DNA of 64,000 nt from Shouchella clausii (GCF_001598215.1 NZ_BCXJ01000003.1:649476-713475); one strand, 5' to 3'. Numbered from the stretch's first letter, positions 18,160 through 27,409 are shown. Notes: generated from the letters alone by a model not told the origin. Numbers and translations: made by a program.

Positions 18160-18732
18160 TTAATTCAATAACGAATATGTTGTACAACCCCAGTGTTTAA
18201 CACTTGATTTTCTTTTTCCTTCCCAATTCTTTTTCTTTAGTTCTTCGGCAATCAACCGATTGAAAAACCCGTGCCCAACTAAAACAACTGATTTATACTC
18301 CTCTGCATACTTTACTAATTGTTCAGATGCTAATTTAGCTCTTCGCTTTGCACTTGCCAGAGGTTCACATCGTTTTGAATAACCACACAGCCAGAGACAT
18401 CTCAAAATAATCGTCCAACTATTTGGACTCAATTTTAATTCCCATTCTGTTGGAAACGTAGGCAATTCTATTTCCCGAAACAATGAATCAGAAATGACAC
18501 CTACATTTTTATTTTGATTTAATAAATTTGCTGATTCAATTGCCCTTTTTAAATCACTTGTAATCAAAACATTTGCCGTCCCTATTTTTTCAAGTGTTAC
18601 TGATGGGTAAGCATTCTCTTCAAAAACTCCACTGCTATCATACTTTTCAACCCATTCTTGAAAACCTTTATAATTTATTCGATTCCTTTCTAAGTGCATC
18701 GATTTCCCATGTCTAATTAATGAAATTTCCAT
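18160..18732 (-). CDS. Histidine phosphatase family protein
   Basis: A 190-residue member of the phosphoglycerate-mutase-like fold. The catalytic RHG motif is at residues 7-9 (ISLIRHGKS), an SDLKRAIES segment supplies the second arginine, and the second histidine is in VVLVGHGFFNRL. The substrate cannot be told. It starts 4 bases after the FabH gene, so it is probably translated from the same FapR-controlled transcript. That suggests, without proving, a link to lipid or cofactor metabolism. Confidence 0.85.
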   Translation of the reverse strand: MEISLIRHGKSMHLERNRINYKGFQEWVEKYDSSGVFEENAYPSVTLEKIGTANVLITSDLKRAIESANLLNQNKNVGVISDSLFREIELPTFPTEWELKLSPNSWTIILRCLWLCGYSKRCEPLASAKRRAKLASEQLVKYAEEYKSVVLVGHGFFNRLIAEELKKKNWEGKRKSSVKHWGCTTYSLLN

Positions 18733-18736
18733 GTCA

Positions 18737-19747
18737 TCACAATGGTGAAGGCATATTCATTTGTTCGTCAAAATTTAATTCTAAAAGCTGTCCTGCATGA
18801 ACCAAACCTGATCCGAAACCATACATAAGCACTCTATCTCCATTCTTCACTTTTCCTTCACGGATTCCGAGGTCAAGAGCTAAAGGAATGGTGGCCGCAG
18901 AAGTATTCCCAAAGTTGACTAAGCTATAAAGGGTTTTTTCCATTGGGAATTCTAATTTCTCACAAATCGGCTCGATTAGACGTAAATTAGCACTATGGGG
19001 TATAAACCAATCAACTTGTTCTAAACTCGTTTGCGTTTTTTTCAAAATTTGTTTTACACGATCAGGAACATTCCTTACAACCCATCGAAAAACTTCCCTG
19101 CCGTTTTGCACAAGATATTGAGTATCAAGTAACTCGATGCCATTGACCTTTTTGGATAATCCAGAACGATATACATGCTGCGCTCCACTCCCATCACTTC
19201 CGAGGTGAAATCCAATGAAACTATTTGATTGTTCATCCCCTTCAACTAATACCGCACCAGCACCATCGCCAAATAAAATGCATGTACTTCTATCGGTATA
19301 ATCTGTAATTTTTGAGATTGTATCTGCTCCAATAACGAGTACCTTTTTGTGGAGGCCAGATGAAATTAAACTGTGTGCTGTATGCAATGCATAAACAAAC
19401 CCTGCACATGCTGCACTTAAATCGATGGCACCAGCCTGGGCAATATTTAAGCGGTCCTGTATGATACTTGAAACAGATGGAAATGGAAAGTCTGGAGTAC
19501 TTGTGGCTACGATAACCATATCTACATCGTCAACTTTTTTATTATATCTGTGCATTAATTCTTTAACAGCAAATACACATAAATCACTGGTAAATTCATC
19601 AGGACCCGTTATCCTCCGTTCATGAATTCCCGTTCTTTGAATAATCCACTCATTCGTTGTTTCGACCATTTGCTCTAGCTCAAAATTTGTTAATTTTTTC
19701 TCGGGCACATAGGTACCAATAGCTGTAATTCTAGCTTTTGAACTCAT
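18737..19747 (-). CDS. fabH: 3-oxoacyl-ACP synthase III (FabH type)
   Basis: A condensing enzyme of 336 residues that would join an acyl-CoA primer and malonyl-ACP to start fatty acid synthesis. The triad is visible: Cys114 in LSAACAGF, His251 in FIPHSANLR and Asn281 in VNFGNTSAA. ATG 19747 behind GAAGGGGG is preferred over a frame 6 codons longer. The promoter carries a FapR box, like B. subtilis fabHB (yhfB), so this is probably the second FabH isozyme. It heads an operon with a phosphatase-like gene. Confidence 0.92.
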   Translation of the reverse strand: MSSKARITAIGTYVPEKKLTNFELEQMVETTNEWIIQRTGIHERRITGPDEFTSDLCVFAVKELMHRYNKKVDDVDMVIVATSTPDFPFPSVSSIIQDRLNIAQAGAIDLSAACAGFVYALHTAHSLISSGLHKKVLVIGADTISKITDYTDRSTCILFGDGAGAVLVEGDEQSNSFIGFHLGSDGSGAQHVYRSGLSKKVNGIELLDTQYLVQNGREVFRWVVRNVPDRVKQILKKTQTSLEQVDWFIPHSANLRLIEPICEKLEFPMEKTLYSLVNFGNTSAATIPLALDLGIREGKVKNGDRVLMYGFGSGLVHAGQLLELNFDEQMNMPSPL

Positions 19748-19793
19748 TTGTTTGTCCCCCTTCACTATTTTTTATACCTGGTTTTATAATTCA

Positions 19794-19823
19794 ATATTAG
19801 TACTAGGTACTAATTGATGTCAA
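19794..19823 (-). promoter_or_regulatory. FapR-box promoter of fabH
   Basis: On the minus strand TTGACA (19818-19823) and TAATAT (19794-19799) flank an 18-base spacer filled by the perfect dyad ATTAGTAC-N3-GTACTAAT (19796-19814). On that strand it reads TTAGTACCTAGTACTAA, close to the FapR consensus I remember (TTAGTACCTAGTCTTAA). Malonyl-CoA-responsive repression is therefore expected. Confidence 0.85.
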
Positions 19824-19876
19824 TAATCCACAATAACTACTTCTGCTCAATAATATATTCTTGCAATAGTGTGTCA

Positions 19877-19911
19877 TAAAAACCCCCCTTGGTTTACCTC
19901 AACCAAAGGGG
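19877..19911 (-). terminator. Terminator after the GNAT gene
   Basis: CCCCTTGGTT pairs with AACCAAAGGGG around ACCTC; the minus strand continues with TTTTTATG. It is 30 bases past the stop at 19942 and may also stop the other strand. Confidence 0.75.
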
Positions 19912-19941
19912 AATTCTTATTTTTATTTCAACACGATCTTA

Positions 19942-20508
19942 TCAATCGCCTGATTGGTCTAAAGACTTTTTATGCTCTTTAAAGTATTCATCCTGCAACA
20001 GACCCATATGCACGATATCATGCCATACACCTTCCCTGAACAGAGCCTCTCGACTGGTTCCCTCATGCCTGAATCCTAGTTTCTCATATAAACGAATCGC
20101 CTTTTTATTGAATGAAAACACTCTAAGATAAACCCGGTGCAGATTCATTTCTAAAAATGAATAGTTTAATAGCAATGTCAATGCTTCTCTCCCGTAACCT
20201 TTGCCCCAAAAGTCTTTCTCTCCAATGTCAATAATGCATTCAGCATTTCTGTTCTTTTCATCAATATGGATTAATGAAGTAATGCCAATCGGTTGTTCAT
20301 TTTCCTTCTCAACAATCATATAACTTTTGGCCGTATTGGAACCCAAGATCACTTGTTCAACAAAGCCCCTCGTCGCTTCAATCGTATAAATATCTAAAGA
20401 AGGACTTGTATTTTGCATCACTTCCATATCATTTCTCCACGCATGGTAAAGCTCTGCATCGTCTATCGTAACTTTTCTCAACTTCACCTTTGCAGACTCG
20501 AATAACAT
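19942..20508 (-). CDS. GNAT N-acetyltransferase (RimJ/RimL type)
   Basis: A 188-residue acetyltransferase. It begins VKLRKVTIDDAELYHAWRND and has the acetyl-CoA loop GEKDFWGKGYGREAL with the RGxGxG/A-like pattern, then RVYLRVFSFNKKAIRLYEKLGF. It could modify a protein N-terminus, an antibiotic or a small amine. It follows a tetR gene by 6 bases, with its ribosome site AAAGGAG inside the end of that gene, so the repressor probably controls it. Confidence 0.88.
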   Translation of the reverse strand: MLFESAKVKLRKVTIDDAELYHAWRNDMEVMQNTSPSLDIYTIEATRGFVEQVILGSNTAKSYMIVEKENEQPIGITSLIHIDEKNRNAECIIDIGEKDFWGKGYGREALTLLLNYSFLEMNLHRVYLRVFSFNKKAIRLYEKLGFRHEGTSREALFREGVWHDIVHMGLLQDEYFKEHKKSLDQSGD

Positions 20509-20514
20509 AACGAT

Positions 20515-21132
20515 TTACTCCTTTTTTAGCGGGTTTATCATTTGTTCAAGGGAAAAAAGCAATACGGATAGCTGTTCCTTTACTTTTGTTTTCTCATTCC
20601 CCAATTGAAAAGTATCCAGCATCAAACCATTTATGCACGAGATGAGGTAACGCGAGACGAGTGCCGGAGAAAGCCTAGGTTCAAATTCCCCTCGTTCCGC
20701 CCCTTTATGAATGACTTTTTCAATAACACTCGCTGTTCGCTCATAGCGATCAGAAATATAAGGGAAATCCCCTTTATTTTTAACAAACTTTGATGAAATG
20801 AAAAATTCAGCTCTTGCCAACAATAGCGATTGATCCACTTCTTCAATTTGCGTTTGCAGCTCTGTTATCCAGCGTTTAAAGGCTGGCCATAACGGCCCCT
20901 CATCTAAAAATAGATCGATAGTGTCCTGATCATCTACTTTAAGAACTTCCATAAAAATATGATCGATATTATCAAAATAATTATAAAGCGTTCCTCTGGA
21001 AACATTGGCTTCATCCATAATATCCTGCATCGTAGTGTGAATGTAGCCGTTTTTTATAAAGACTTTCTTTGCCGCTTTTAATAACGTTCTTTTCTTTTCC
21101 TTCCTATATTCGTCAGCGACTTTCGGGGCCAT
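20515..21132 (-). CDS. TetR family transcriptional regulator
   Basis: A 205-residue regulator with the HTH at residues 13-60 (LLKAAKKVFIKNGY, VSRGTLYNYFDN) and an all-helical effector domain. It leads the pair with the GNAT gene behind a promoter with a large double dyad (21170-21220). It is likely autoregulated; the effector is unknown. Confidence 0.9.
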   Translation of the reverse strand: MAPKVADEYRKEKKRTLLKAAKKVFIKNGYIHTTMQDIMDEANVSRGTLYNYFDNIDHIFMEVLKVDDQDTIDLFLDEGPLWPAFKRWITELQTQIEEVDQSLLLARAEFFISSKFVKNKGDFPYISDRYERTASVIEKVIHKGAERGEFEPRLSPALVSRYLISCINGLMLDTFQLGNEKTKVKEQLSVLLFSLEQMINPLKKE

Positions 21133-21169
21133 ATTGATGTCACCTTCCCTTTAAGCGTAAACAAAAAAT

Positions 21170-21220
21170 TATACACTCATGTCATTTTTATAATTTAATT
21201 ATAAATGACACGAGTGTATA
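21170..21220 (-). promoter_or_regulatory. Double TetR operator and promoter
   Basis: A 51-base near-palindrome in which TATACACTC-N-TGTCATTT appears in both orientations, each copy itself holding an ACAC-N2-GTGT-like dyad. On the minus strand TTGACT and TATAAT are 16 bases apart across the distal copy, and the proximal copy covers the transcript start. Confidence 0.7.
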
Positions 21221-21261
21221 GTCAATCATAAAATTGAGAAAGTCACGAACTTCACTTTGCA

Positions 21262-21406
21262 TCAAAGAAACAACAAGCCGTCCCCTAATGCTCCAATCCA
21301 GGTGATAGGAACCGCTACGTCGCCATGCATCCGCTGTGTGAAATTCATTCTTTCATCAGCGAGGTGGTGGGTTGAATTTTTTATCATATTTAGATTGAGT
21401 AGTCAT
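21262..21406 (-). pseudogene. Possible truncated small gene
   Basis: A good site AGGAAGG precedes ATG 21406, which encodes MTTQSKYDKKFNPPPR and stops. A neighbouring frame continues with ADERMNFTQRMHGDVAV and PITWIGALGDGLLFL to a stop at 21262. A single shift would join them into about 48 residues with one membrane segment. I do not recognise it. The remainder of this 400-base gap holds the TetR operator and nothing else I can name. Confidence 0.35.
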
Positions 21407-21522
21407 ATAAACCATCCTTCCTATTTTTTTCTACCTTGACCGTACTATAGGATAAAAAGTTTATAGTGCATTAATAGTAAAAACGCGGTTTTTTATGATA
21501 CGTGAAATGAATAAACATAGAC

Positions 21523-21547
21523 AAAAAAGAGGCTTATACAGCCCCTT
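21523..21547 (-). terminator. Terminator overlapping the abrB-like stop codon
   Basis: AAGGGGCT pairs with AGCCTCTT around GTATA and is followed by TTTTT; the stem includes the last codons and the TAA of the gene. Confidence 0.75.
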
Positions 21548-21824
21548 CCTTTTGCATATATGCTTCCAGTTTCTCCAGCAACTCTTCCGCGCCCTTAGGA
21601 CTTAACGTAATCTTCCCATTGGCCAATGAAAAGTTTTTATCGTTAATCTCTCCAGTTACAATGCATTGACTCGCTGGCCTATACTTCTTTAAGATAATCT
21701 GTTCCCCCTCGACAAATATTTCTACTGGGGTTTTAATATCAATTTCTAGGATACGACGTAGCTCACTCGGAATCACTACTCGTCCCAACTCATCCACTTT
21801 TCGTACAATGCCTGTAGATTGCAT
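21534..21824 (-). CDS. abrB: AbrB family transition-state regulator
   Basis: A 96-residue protein closely matching B. subtilis AbrB in its N-terminal DNA-binding half (STGIVRKVDELGRVVIPSEL, then IILKKYRP) and with the usual C-terminal dimer domain. AbrB proteins repress post-exponential genes such as antibiotic and competence functions. Start ATG 21824 follows GAGGAGG. It sits alone among accessory genes, so it may be a second AbrB/Abh-like copy rather than the main one. Confidence 0.88.
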   Translation of the reverse strand: MQSTGIVRKVDELGRVVIPSELRRILEIDIKTPVEIFVEGEQIILKKYRPASQCIVTGEINDKNFSLANGKITLSPKGAEELLEKLEAYMQKEGAV

Positions 21825-21880
21825 CCTAATTCCTCCTCGAAAATCAAATTTTTAATTGAAGCATTGGATCTTTTCACTAT

Positions 21881-22483
21881 TTATTGTTCTGGGTTCGGTA
21901 ATTTAAAATGGGTTTCTGTATCTGATGTGAACTCATATTTCAATAAAAATGAATCGGCATAATCAGTTGTTGTCATATAAACAAGATGTCCTTCCACTTC
22001 ATCACCCGGAGCTAACTCTTTATCTCCTTCAGGGAAGAATTCATCATAGGAGGTATGTCCGCCTTTTTCATCAACGCCTGAAAAATTGGCGGAAAACATT
22101 TGGTTAGGGACATAGCTTTCATCACTAATATTTTTGATTGTAATGTCTACTACAGCAAATACATCTTCCTCACTAGCTCCAATAAGATAATCTTCAATCG
22201 TACTACCATCAACCTCTTTCGTTAACTGAAAATCGTTAACTGTTACCTCATAATCAAATTCATATAAATCACTAGTAACCACAGCTGTTTCTCCAATTTG
22301 ATAGACTGTTTTTTCTTCATTCTCCTCATTGTCTGTTCCAGTGTTTTTATCTTCTTTTTCATTATTATCTCCTGCTACAGGATCATTTTCTTTAGACGGT
22401 TGTTCATTATTGTCATCTGAACTACAACCAATTAATAAAATGCCCAGCAATAAGGCAGTAATAGTTAGGTTAAATTTTGACAT
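21881..22483 (-). CDS. DUF4352-like lipoprotein
   Basis: A 200-residue secreted lipoprotein with lipobox LIGC (Cys about residue 20), a 45-residue linker rich in Asp, Glu and Asn, and a beta-sandwich domain with the DUF4352 style (VYQIGETAVVTSDLYEFDY ... DITIKNISDESY, SANFSGVDEKG). Such domains are thought to bind ligands outside the membrane; function is unknown. ATG 22483 behind GGGAGA is used instead of a frame 11 codons longer. Confidence 0.75.
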   Translation of the reverse strand: MSKFNLTITALLLGILLIGCSSDDNNEQPSKENDPVAGDNNEKEDKNTGTDNEENEEKTVYQIGETAVVTSDLYEFDYEVTVNDFQLTKEVDGSTIEDYLIGASEEDVFAVVDITIKNISDESYVPNQMFSANFSGVDEKGGHTSYDEFFPEGDKELAPGDEVEGHLVYMTTTDYADSFLLKYEFTSDTETHFKLPNPEQ

Positions 22484-22652
22484 AACCGTTCTCCCTCTTT
22501 TAATTAATTCATTCAACCTAACAATCTTAATATATTTTCTTCAACATTCACATTCCAATTCTTGCTCCTCCTCTTGGCAACGTATGCAATGCAATGATTT
22601 CTCAGCCATGCTCACTAGTTTTTTTAATGTCCTTCTTGATCACGCAAAGAAA

Positions 22653-22682
22653 GCCTCCGCAGGATTTAAATCCTGCGGAGGC
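22653..22682 (-). terminator. Perfect 30-base hairpin, probable terminator
   Basis: GCCTCCGCAGGATTT is followed at once by its exact complement, and the minus strand continues TTTCTTTG. It lies 95 bases after the APH-like gene. Confidence 0.7.
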
Positions 22683-22776
22683 TTATACAGTGGGCATCTT
22701 TTGGATGGCAGTCAACAAAGCACTTTTTTGAGTTCGGCTTCTAACTAAAGACTACCACCTATTATTGTGTCTACTC

Positions 22777-24066
22777 TTATGGCATAGTCAACCACTCCAT
22801 GATATAACCCTCTATTACTTGTTGTTTATCCCAATTATCCTTAAAAGCTGGAAAGATAAACGTTTGATAAATAGTTAGATAATAAACAGGGGCAATGGCC
22901 TTCATCCAATTATATTCCTCAATGAGATGGGACTTAGAATCAAAGCAACTCCATTTTTCCAAGTAGTCATTTAACAATGACTGAGCAACTTCCTCTGAAA
23001 AAAGCTGTTCCACTTCTTTTAAGATGACCATTATACTCAGAAACGGGTGTGATAACGTACAATCAGACCAGTCATAAATAACTGGTTGGCCTTTTTGAAC
23101 AATGATATTGCCACCAAAAAAGTCACCATGCTCTAAGGCGAGTGGAATATTCGATTTTTCCACCTTGTCGCATATATTTATGATGGTTGGAATACTCGTG
23201 TTCAGCTTTTGATAGGTCTCCCTTGAAATATGATGGCTCTCATATAAATCATCTAATGAGGACTTTACATACGATTTAATTACCTTTGCTACAGGCCTAA
23301 CTGGACAGTTTCGTTTTTTTAATTCGTCAATCTGACGAGTAGATTGCTTTTGCATAACTGCTAACTGTTCAATAGCTTGTCTCCAGTAGGCTATCTTATC
23401 AGTTTTGCCAAGTAAAGAACCTTGTATTTCTCGCATTATATACCAGTTTTTGTTCGGTTCTACTTGTACAATTTCAGGTACGTACAAAGGATAATGTTGA
23501 AATAAGTAATCGCTCAATAAAGGTTCATGATCAAATACGTCTGGTACTGCTTTAAAATAGTAGTTCTGTGTATCTGAAACGATTCGAAACAAAGCCGACC
23601 TTTCCCAGCTTCTTATTTGTTCAAATGTTAAGAAACTGTTTGACAAAACATTAGCTGCCCATCTCTCCATTTGGTCTCTCCATCCTACATGAAACCATGG
23701 AATCGCAGCTGACCTTTGAGTAGCTATCCAATTCTTCAGTATCGTTTGGTCATCACTATTCCATTTTTTTAAATCACTAGATTGTGATAAAGTTAGCCAT
23801 ACGTGATTAGCGGATTGGGCGTCTCCTTCTTCCAGAATTTCTACTTCATAAATTCGTACATTCTCGAGTTGGCGATAGCATCTTAGTACATTCGTTTTCA
23901 GTTGAAAATGCGCTTTTAAAAATTCATTTATATGCCCTACTACTGCCACATGAGCCAATTCAGGTTGGTAAGAAGGCAAGGAGAATCCATTTGTGCCGTA
24001 AGTAAGCAACAATTTATCCTTGAGTTTCGAATGAACAATAAGCTTATATAGCCAATGGCTACCCAT
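22777..24066 (-). CDS. Aminoglycoside phosphotransferase-like kinase
   Basis: A protein of 429 residues. The C-terminal half is an APH/choline-kinase fold: the catalytic loop LEHGDFFGGNIIV (HGDxxxxN) and the metal-binding Asp in VIYDWSDC. The N-terminal 150 residues are unlike standard APH enzymes and may be a separate module. ATG 24066 follows GAGAAGG; a GTG start 3 codons upstream is possible. The substrate is unknown; drug resistance should not be assumed. Confidence 0.75.
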   Translation of the reverse strand: MGSHWLYKLIVHSKLKDKLLLTYGTNGFSLPSYQPELAHVAVVGHINEFLKAHFQLKTNVLRCYRQLENVRIYEVEILEEGDAQSANHVWLTLSQSSDLKKWNSDDQTILKNWIATQRSAAIPWFHVGWRDQMERWAANVLSNSFLTFEQIRSWERSALFRIVSDTQNYYFKAVPDVFDHEPLLSDYLFQHYPLYVPEIVQVEPNKNWYIMREIQGSLLGKTDKIAYWRQAIEQLAVMQKQSTRQIDELKKRNCPVRPVAKVIKSYVKSSLDDLYESHHISRETYQKLNTSIPTIINICDKVEKSNIPLALEHGDFFGGNIIVQKGQPVIYDWSDCTLSHPFLSIMVILKEVEQLFSEEVAQSLLNDYLEKWSCFDSKSHLIEEYNWMKAIAPVYYLTIYQTFIFPAFKDNWDKQQVIEGYIMEWLTMP

Positions 24067-24146
24067 AGATCTCACCTTCTCACATGAGTCATCGCTTAAT
24101 TATATCAAGAGTTTGGAAATGGTTGTTTTCTATTCGTTTCATGCCC

Positions 24147-25094
24147 CTATTCCCCTGCGGTATGTTGTTCGATTATATTTGAAATGAACGTATAAATATT
24201 CGGAGGGTATTCGGCAATACGATGAACGACATACAAATACCACTCGCTACCATATGTTATGTACACTTTAGCCTGAATGCTATCCTCTTTTAAAGATTTT
24301 AATAAGTCAGGTCGTACACCATCCAACATTTCTACTTCAACATTTGGCCTGTAAAGAAGCCCTTTCGCTTTTAATTCCGTCAATAGATTTTCATCATGTG
24401 TAGCAATAGATAGTGGATGATTCCGCTCTACACACATAGATACAAATTCTATATACCGTTTATTTAATTCTTCCGATCTTGGAATATAGATGCCTTCAGG
24501 CTCTTGATAGGCGCCCTTTACTAAACGGATTCTACCTGGGGTCTTCAATAGATCGTTTAGGTCAATCAATGAACGTTCCAAATGAACTTGTAAGGTTATT
24601 CCAACATTTGAAAATGACTTTGCTCCCCTTTTGTATAGTGATAAAATGGTATCTGTTTTTTGCGATTCTTCCATACTTATCATTAGTTGAATATTATGTT
24701 TTTGTGCTACTTTTGCTAATTCTTCTAAATTCGTAAATGCGACTGAATCAAAAATCATCATTCCAATATGGGAAAGATCAAATGATACGGTAGCCTTCAT
24801 TTGCTTATGTCCGAGATCTTTGATTAGTTCTATGAATTCATTTTTGGCATGAATACATTCTTCTTCAGAAGTTGTATTTTCGCCAATAAATTCTAATGAA
24901 ACCTGGTATCCTTTGTTATATAGCTTTATAACACGTTCTATCCCTTCCCTGCGTGTCTCCCCAGCCACAAATCGGTTCGCACCTTTCATTAAAATCGGGA
25001 AAAGCTCTTTGGAATTTTGAATAAACGCTTTGAGTTCATGATTTCTAGCAATCGATTTTAAAGCTTTGGAAAAGCGAGCTTCTTCATTAATCAT
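24147..25094 (-). CDS. Proline dehydrogenase family protein
   Basis: A 315-residue FAD-dependent TIM-barrel enzyme of the monofunctional PRODH family, which oxidises proline to pyrroline-5-carboxylate at the membrane. Recognisable stretches are VSLEFIGENTTSEEE, FDLSHIGMM, RIRLVKGAYQEPEGI and IATHDENLL; the FAD-contacting RLVKGAY strand is intact. Substrate-site residues differ enough from PutB that another amine is possible. It follows the AraC regulator by about 40 bases on the same strand and is probably its target. Confidence 0.8.
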   Translation of the reverse strand: MINEEARFSKALKSIARNHELKAFIQNSKELFPILMKGANRFVAGETRREGIERVIKLYNKGYQVSLEFIGENTTSEEECIHAKNEFIELIKDLGHKQMKATVSFDLSHIGMMIFDSVAFTNLEELAKVAQKHNIQLMISMEESQKTDTILSLYKRGAKSFSNVGITLQVHLERSLIDLNDLLKTPGRIRLVKGAYQEPEGIYIPRSEELNKRYIEFVSMCVERNHPLSIATHDENLLTELKAKGLLYRPNVEVEMLDGVRPDLLKSLKEDSIQAKVYITYGSEWYLYVVHRIAEYPPNIYTFISNIIEQHTAGE

Positions 25095-25132
25095 CAGATC
25101 ATCACATCCACATTTGATTTAGAATGAAAACT

Positions 25133-25957
25133 TCAATACGGATTCTGGATAAAAATATCCCTGTATTGTCCAGGTGTTAATCCAATAAATTCCATAAAAA
25201 ACTTACTAAAGTGACTTTGGTCTACAAAACCTGTCTCGATTGCTGCATCAAGTGGTCTTATACCCTGTTCCAATCGTTTCTTTGCTTCACTAATACGTAC
25301 GGTTTGTAAGTAACGATACGGGGTAATCCCCCGAATTCGCGTAAATGAGCGTAACAAAGAATATTTGTTCATGTTCGCTATCTTTGCTAAATGGTCTAAC
25401 GTAATTTGGTCTGCATAATGTACTTCTAGGTAGTGACAGACATGTTCAATTTCTTGTTTAATCGCTATCGGTTCAGTATCTGTGTTCGCTTCGGCATATT
25501 CTTTAATAAGCTGTTGAATAAAGAAATAAAACGTTTCTTCTTTCTCCAAATCTATAACTTCATCCATAATCATCTGGTGAAGATGATGTAATAATTGAGC
25601 TTGTCCACTACGATGAGCTACCGGAGAAGAGAAGGAAGGAAGATAATCTTGCCCTGTAATCTCTTTTGTGACTTTTCGCATAACTTCAGGCTTAATATTC
25701 AAACAGCGATAATCTAATGTTTGGTTGTCAACGGATTCACAGGCATGATTGTCCAGGGGGTTAAAAAAGATAACATCACCTGTGCCTATTAGATAGTCTT
25801 TGTTTTTACAGGATAACCGTCTTTGCCCACTCTCTATATAGCCAATTACATAATATTCATGGAAGTGGTTCGGAAACTTTTGCATGATTCCTTCAAAACG
25901 ATAGGCTTCTATTTGTAAATCATGATCAAAACGTACTGTTCTTTCCTCTCGTCCCAC
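25133..25957 (-). CDS. AraC family transcriptional regulator
   Basis: A 274-residue activator: an N-terminal cupin (FPNHFHEYYVIGYIESGQRR, then GDVIFFNPLDNHAC) and a C-terminal double HTH (LDHLAKIANMNKYSLLRSF; DAAIETGFVDQSHFSKFF, GLTPGQYR). GTG 25957 with AAAGGAGG 7 bases upstream gives the usual N-terminus; a longer frame adds 40 unrelated residues. It probably senses a small molecule and switches on the proline-dehydrogenase-like gene behind it. Confidence 0.9.
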   Translation of the reverse strand: MGREERTVRFDHDLQIEAYRFEGIMQKFPNHFHEYYVIGYIESGQRRLSCKNKDYLIGTGDVIFFNPLDNHACESVDNQTLDYRCLNIKPEVMRKVTKEITGQDYLPSFSSPVAHRSGQAQLLHHLHQMIMDEVIDLEKEETFYFFIQQLIKEYAEANTDTEPIAIKQEIEHVCHYLEVHYADQITLDHLAKIANMNKYSLLRSFTRIRGITPYRYLQTVRISEAKKRLEQGIRPLDAAIETGFVDQSHFSKFFMEFIGLTPGQYRDIFIQNPY

Positions 25958-26117
25958 CGAACAACCTCCTTTTGATTTCTGATACTGAGTGTAACACATT
26001 TGGATAAAGCGCTCTTGTAAGATATTGACTAAAAAAACATCTCCTTGGTGCATGTCTAGTAGTCGGAAAAATTCCACGGCAATTAGAAAACAAATGTTCT
26101 TTTTACTCCTACAAAAA

Positions 26118-26149
26118 CACCCCTTTGGCTAAGCACAACCAAAGGGGTG
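26118..26149 (-). terminator. Hairpin terminator, repeated at 28.9 kb
   Basis: CACCCCTTTGG pairs with CCAAAGGGGTG; the minus strand runs into GTTTTTG. A related hairpin with similar flanks lies at 28905-28936. It may end the SDR transcript. Confidence 0.65.
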
Positions 26150-26434
26150 AACTTTCATGACTTTTTTAAAAGCCGGATTTCCTATAGTTTTGAAATAAAG
26201 TTTGCTTGAAAATATCGTTGAACCCATATTTTCTGGCAAATAAAGAATCCATTTTGGAGATTTGAATTTAATCTTTATAAAAACTACCTATGTTACTCAA
26301 CAATCGCACCCGATTGTTTAATAAGAATTTCTTTATATAATCCCTTGACGTTTTGCATATTCATTGACCAGGTTAAATAATTTATTCTTATGTGTTGAAA
26401 CTGAATTTTGAAATTCCCTTTTGCCATCATCCTT
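26150..26434 (-). other. Decayed coding sequence, family unknown
   Basis: On the minus strand short open pieces (for example STHKNKLFNLVNEYAKRQGI in one frame, FLLNNRVRLLSNIGSFYKD in a second) run one after another with frameshifts and stops. This looks like a dead gene, possibly a transposase fragment, but no diagnostic motif remains. Confidence 0.3.
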
Positions 26435-27385
26435 TTAATCTATACGCATCAATTTTGTTAATGTTTCTTCAAGCCCTTTTTTGAAAGGGGTTTTTGGAAT
26501 GGGACCAATTCGTTTTTCATATTTTTCGCCACTCAAAATAAACCCTTCTTTAGTGAGGTACATAATTTCGACAATTTCTCTCATAAATACATCGAACAAA
26601 CCAATAAAGCGAATAGCATTTTTAGTCAGTGGGATGATAAGCTTTCGGCTGCCTGTTACTTGACGTGCAATTTTAATAATTTCTTTACCAGAAATCAATT
26701 CTGCGCCTGGTATATTCCAGTTCTCCCCATAAGAATCATCTTCCATAGCTATATTTACAATCATTCTAGCGGCATCTGGCAAATAGACGTATTCCCGAGG
26801 CGTTTTCAGGTTTCCAATAAAAATCGAAATTTTATTGGCTGCCATTCCTTCTAGAGTGGGCTGCAGATAAGAATTTTGTGATGTAGGACCATAATAATCC
26901 GGTAACCGGACAATTAATGCTTTCGCTCTTTTCCATTTGGGACTGAATATCAACTGCTCGAATTCCACTCTAATTTTACCTTTCTTGGTATGTGGCTGGT
27001 GCGGATGACTTTCATCTCCCTTTGCAACCTGATGTCCATATACATAAATTCCATCTACAACAACGATCTTCTTCCCTAGAGTATCTGCTGCTTTCATCAC
27101 ACTTTCTCCAAGCAATAGGAGTTTATCCTTCATCTCTTGGTACTTTACATTCGCACATTGAAAAATGACTTCCACGTCTTTAGCCGCATTTATAATCGCC
27201 TGGTAATTAAATATATCTCCCAATTTGTATGTTAGTTTTGGATTATGATCATGTTCCACCATTAATGCAGCCAATTTACTTTGGGACCGCCCGAAAGCAA
27301 TAACTTCAAATCCTCTGCTCAATAATTCCGAAACAATAACTTGGCCTGTCCCACCAGTTGCTCCTAATACAATCGCTTTTTTCAT
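26435..27385 (-). CDS. NAD(P)-dependent epimerase/atypical SDR
   Basis: A 316-residue Rossmann protein with the dinucleotide motif VLGATGGTGQVI at residues 6-17 and ADTLGKKIVVVDGIYVYG, ending in a substrate domain like that of NAD-dependent epimerases. The Tyr-x-x-x-Lys site is not obvious. ATG 27385 follows AGGGTG at a wide spacing. One of three ATTGATCAAT-type boxes precedes it, the other two being tied to the tetR gene at 27831, so it is likely part of that small regulon. Confidence 0.8.
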   Translation of the reverse strand: MKKAIVLGATGGTGQVIVSELLSRGFEVIAFGRSQSKLAALMVEHDHNPKLTYKLGDIFNYQAIINAAKDVEVIFQCANVKYQEMKDKLLLLGESVMKAADTLGKKIVVVDGIYVYGHQVAKGDESHPHQPHTKKGKIRVEFEQLIFSPKWKRAKALIVRLPDYYGPTSQNSYLQPTLEGMAANKISIFIGNLKTPREYVYLPDAARMIVNIAMEDDSYGENWNIPGAELISGKEIIKIARQVTGSRKLIIPLTKNAIRFIGLFDVFMREIVEIMYLTKEGFILSGEKYEKRIGPIPKTPFKKGLEETLTKLMRID

Positions 27386-27409
27386 TCTCAACACCCTTTT
27401 TAGTTAGTG

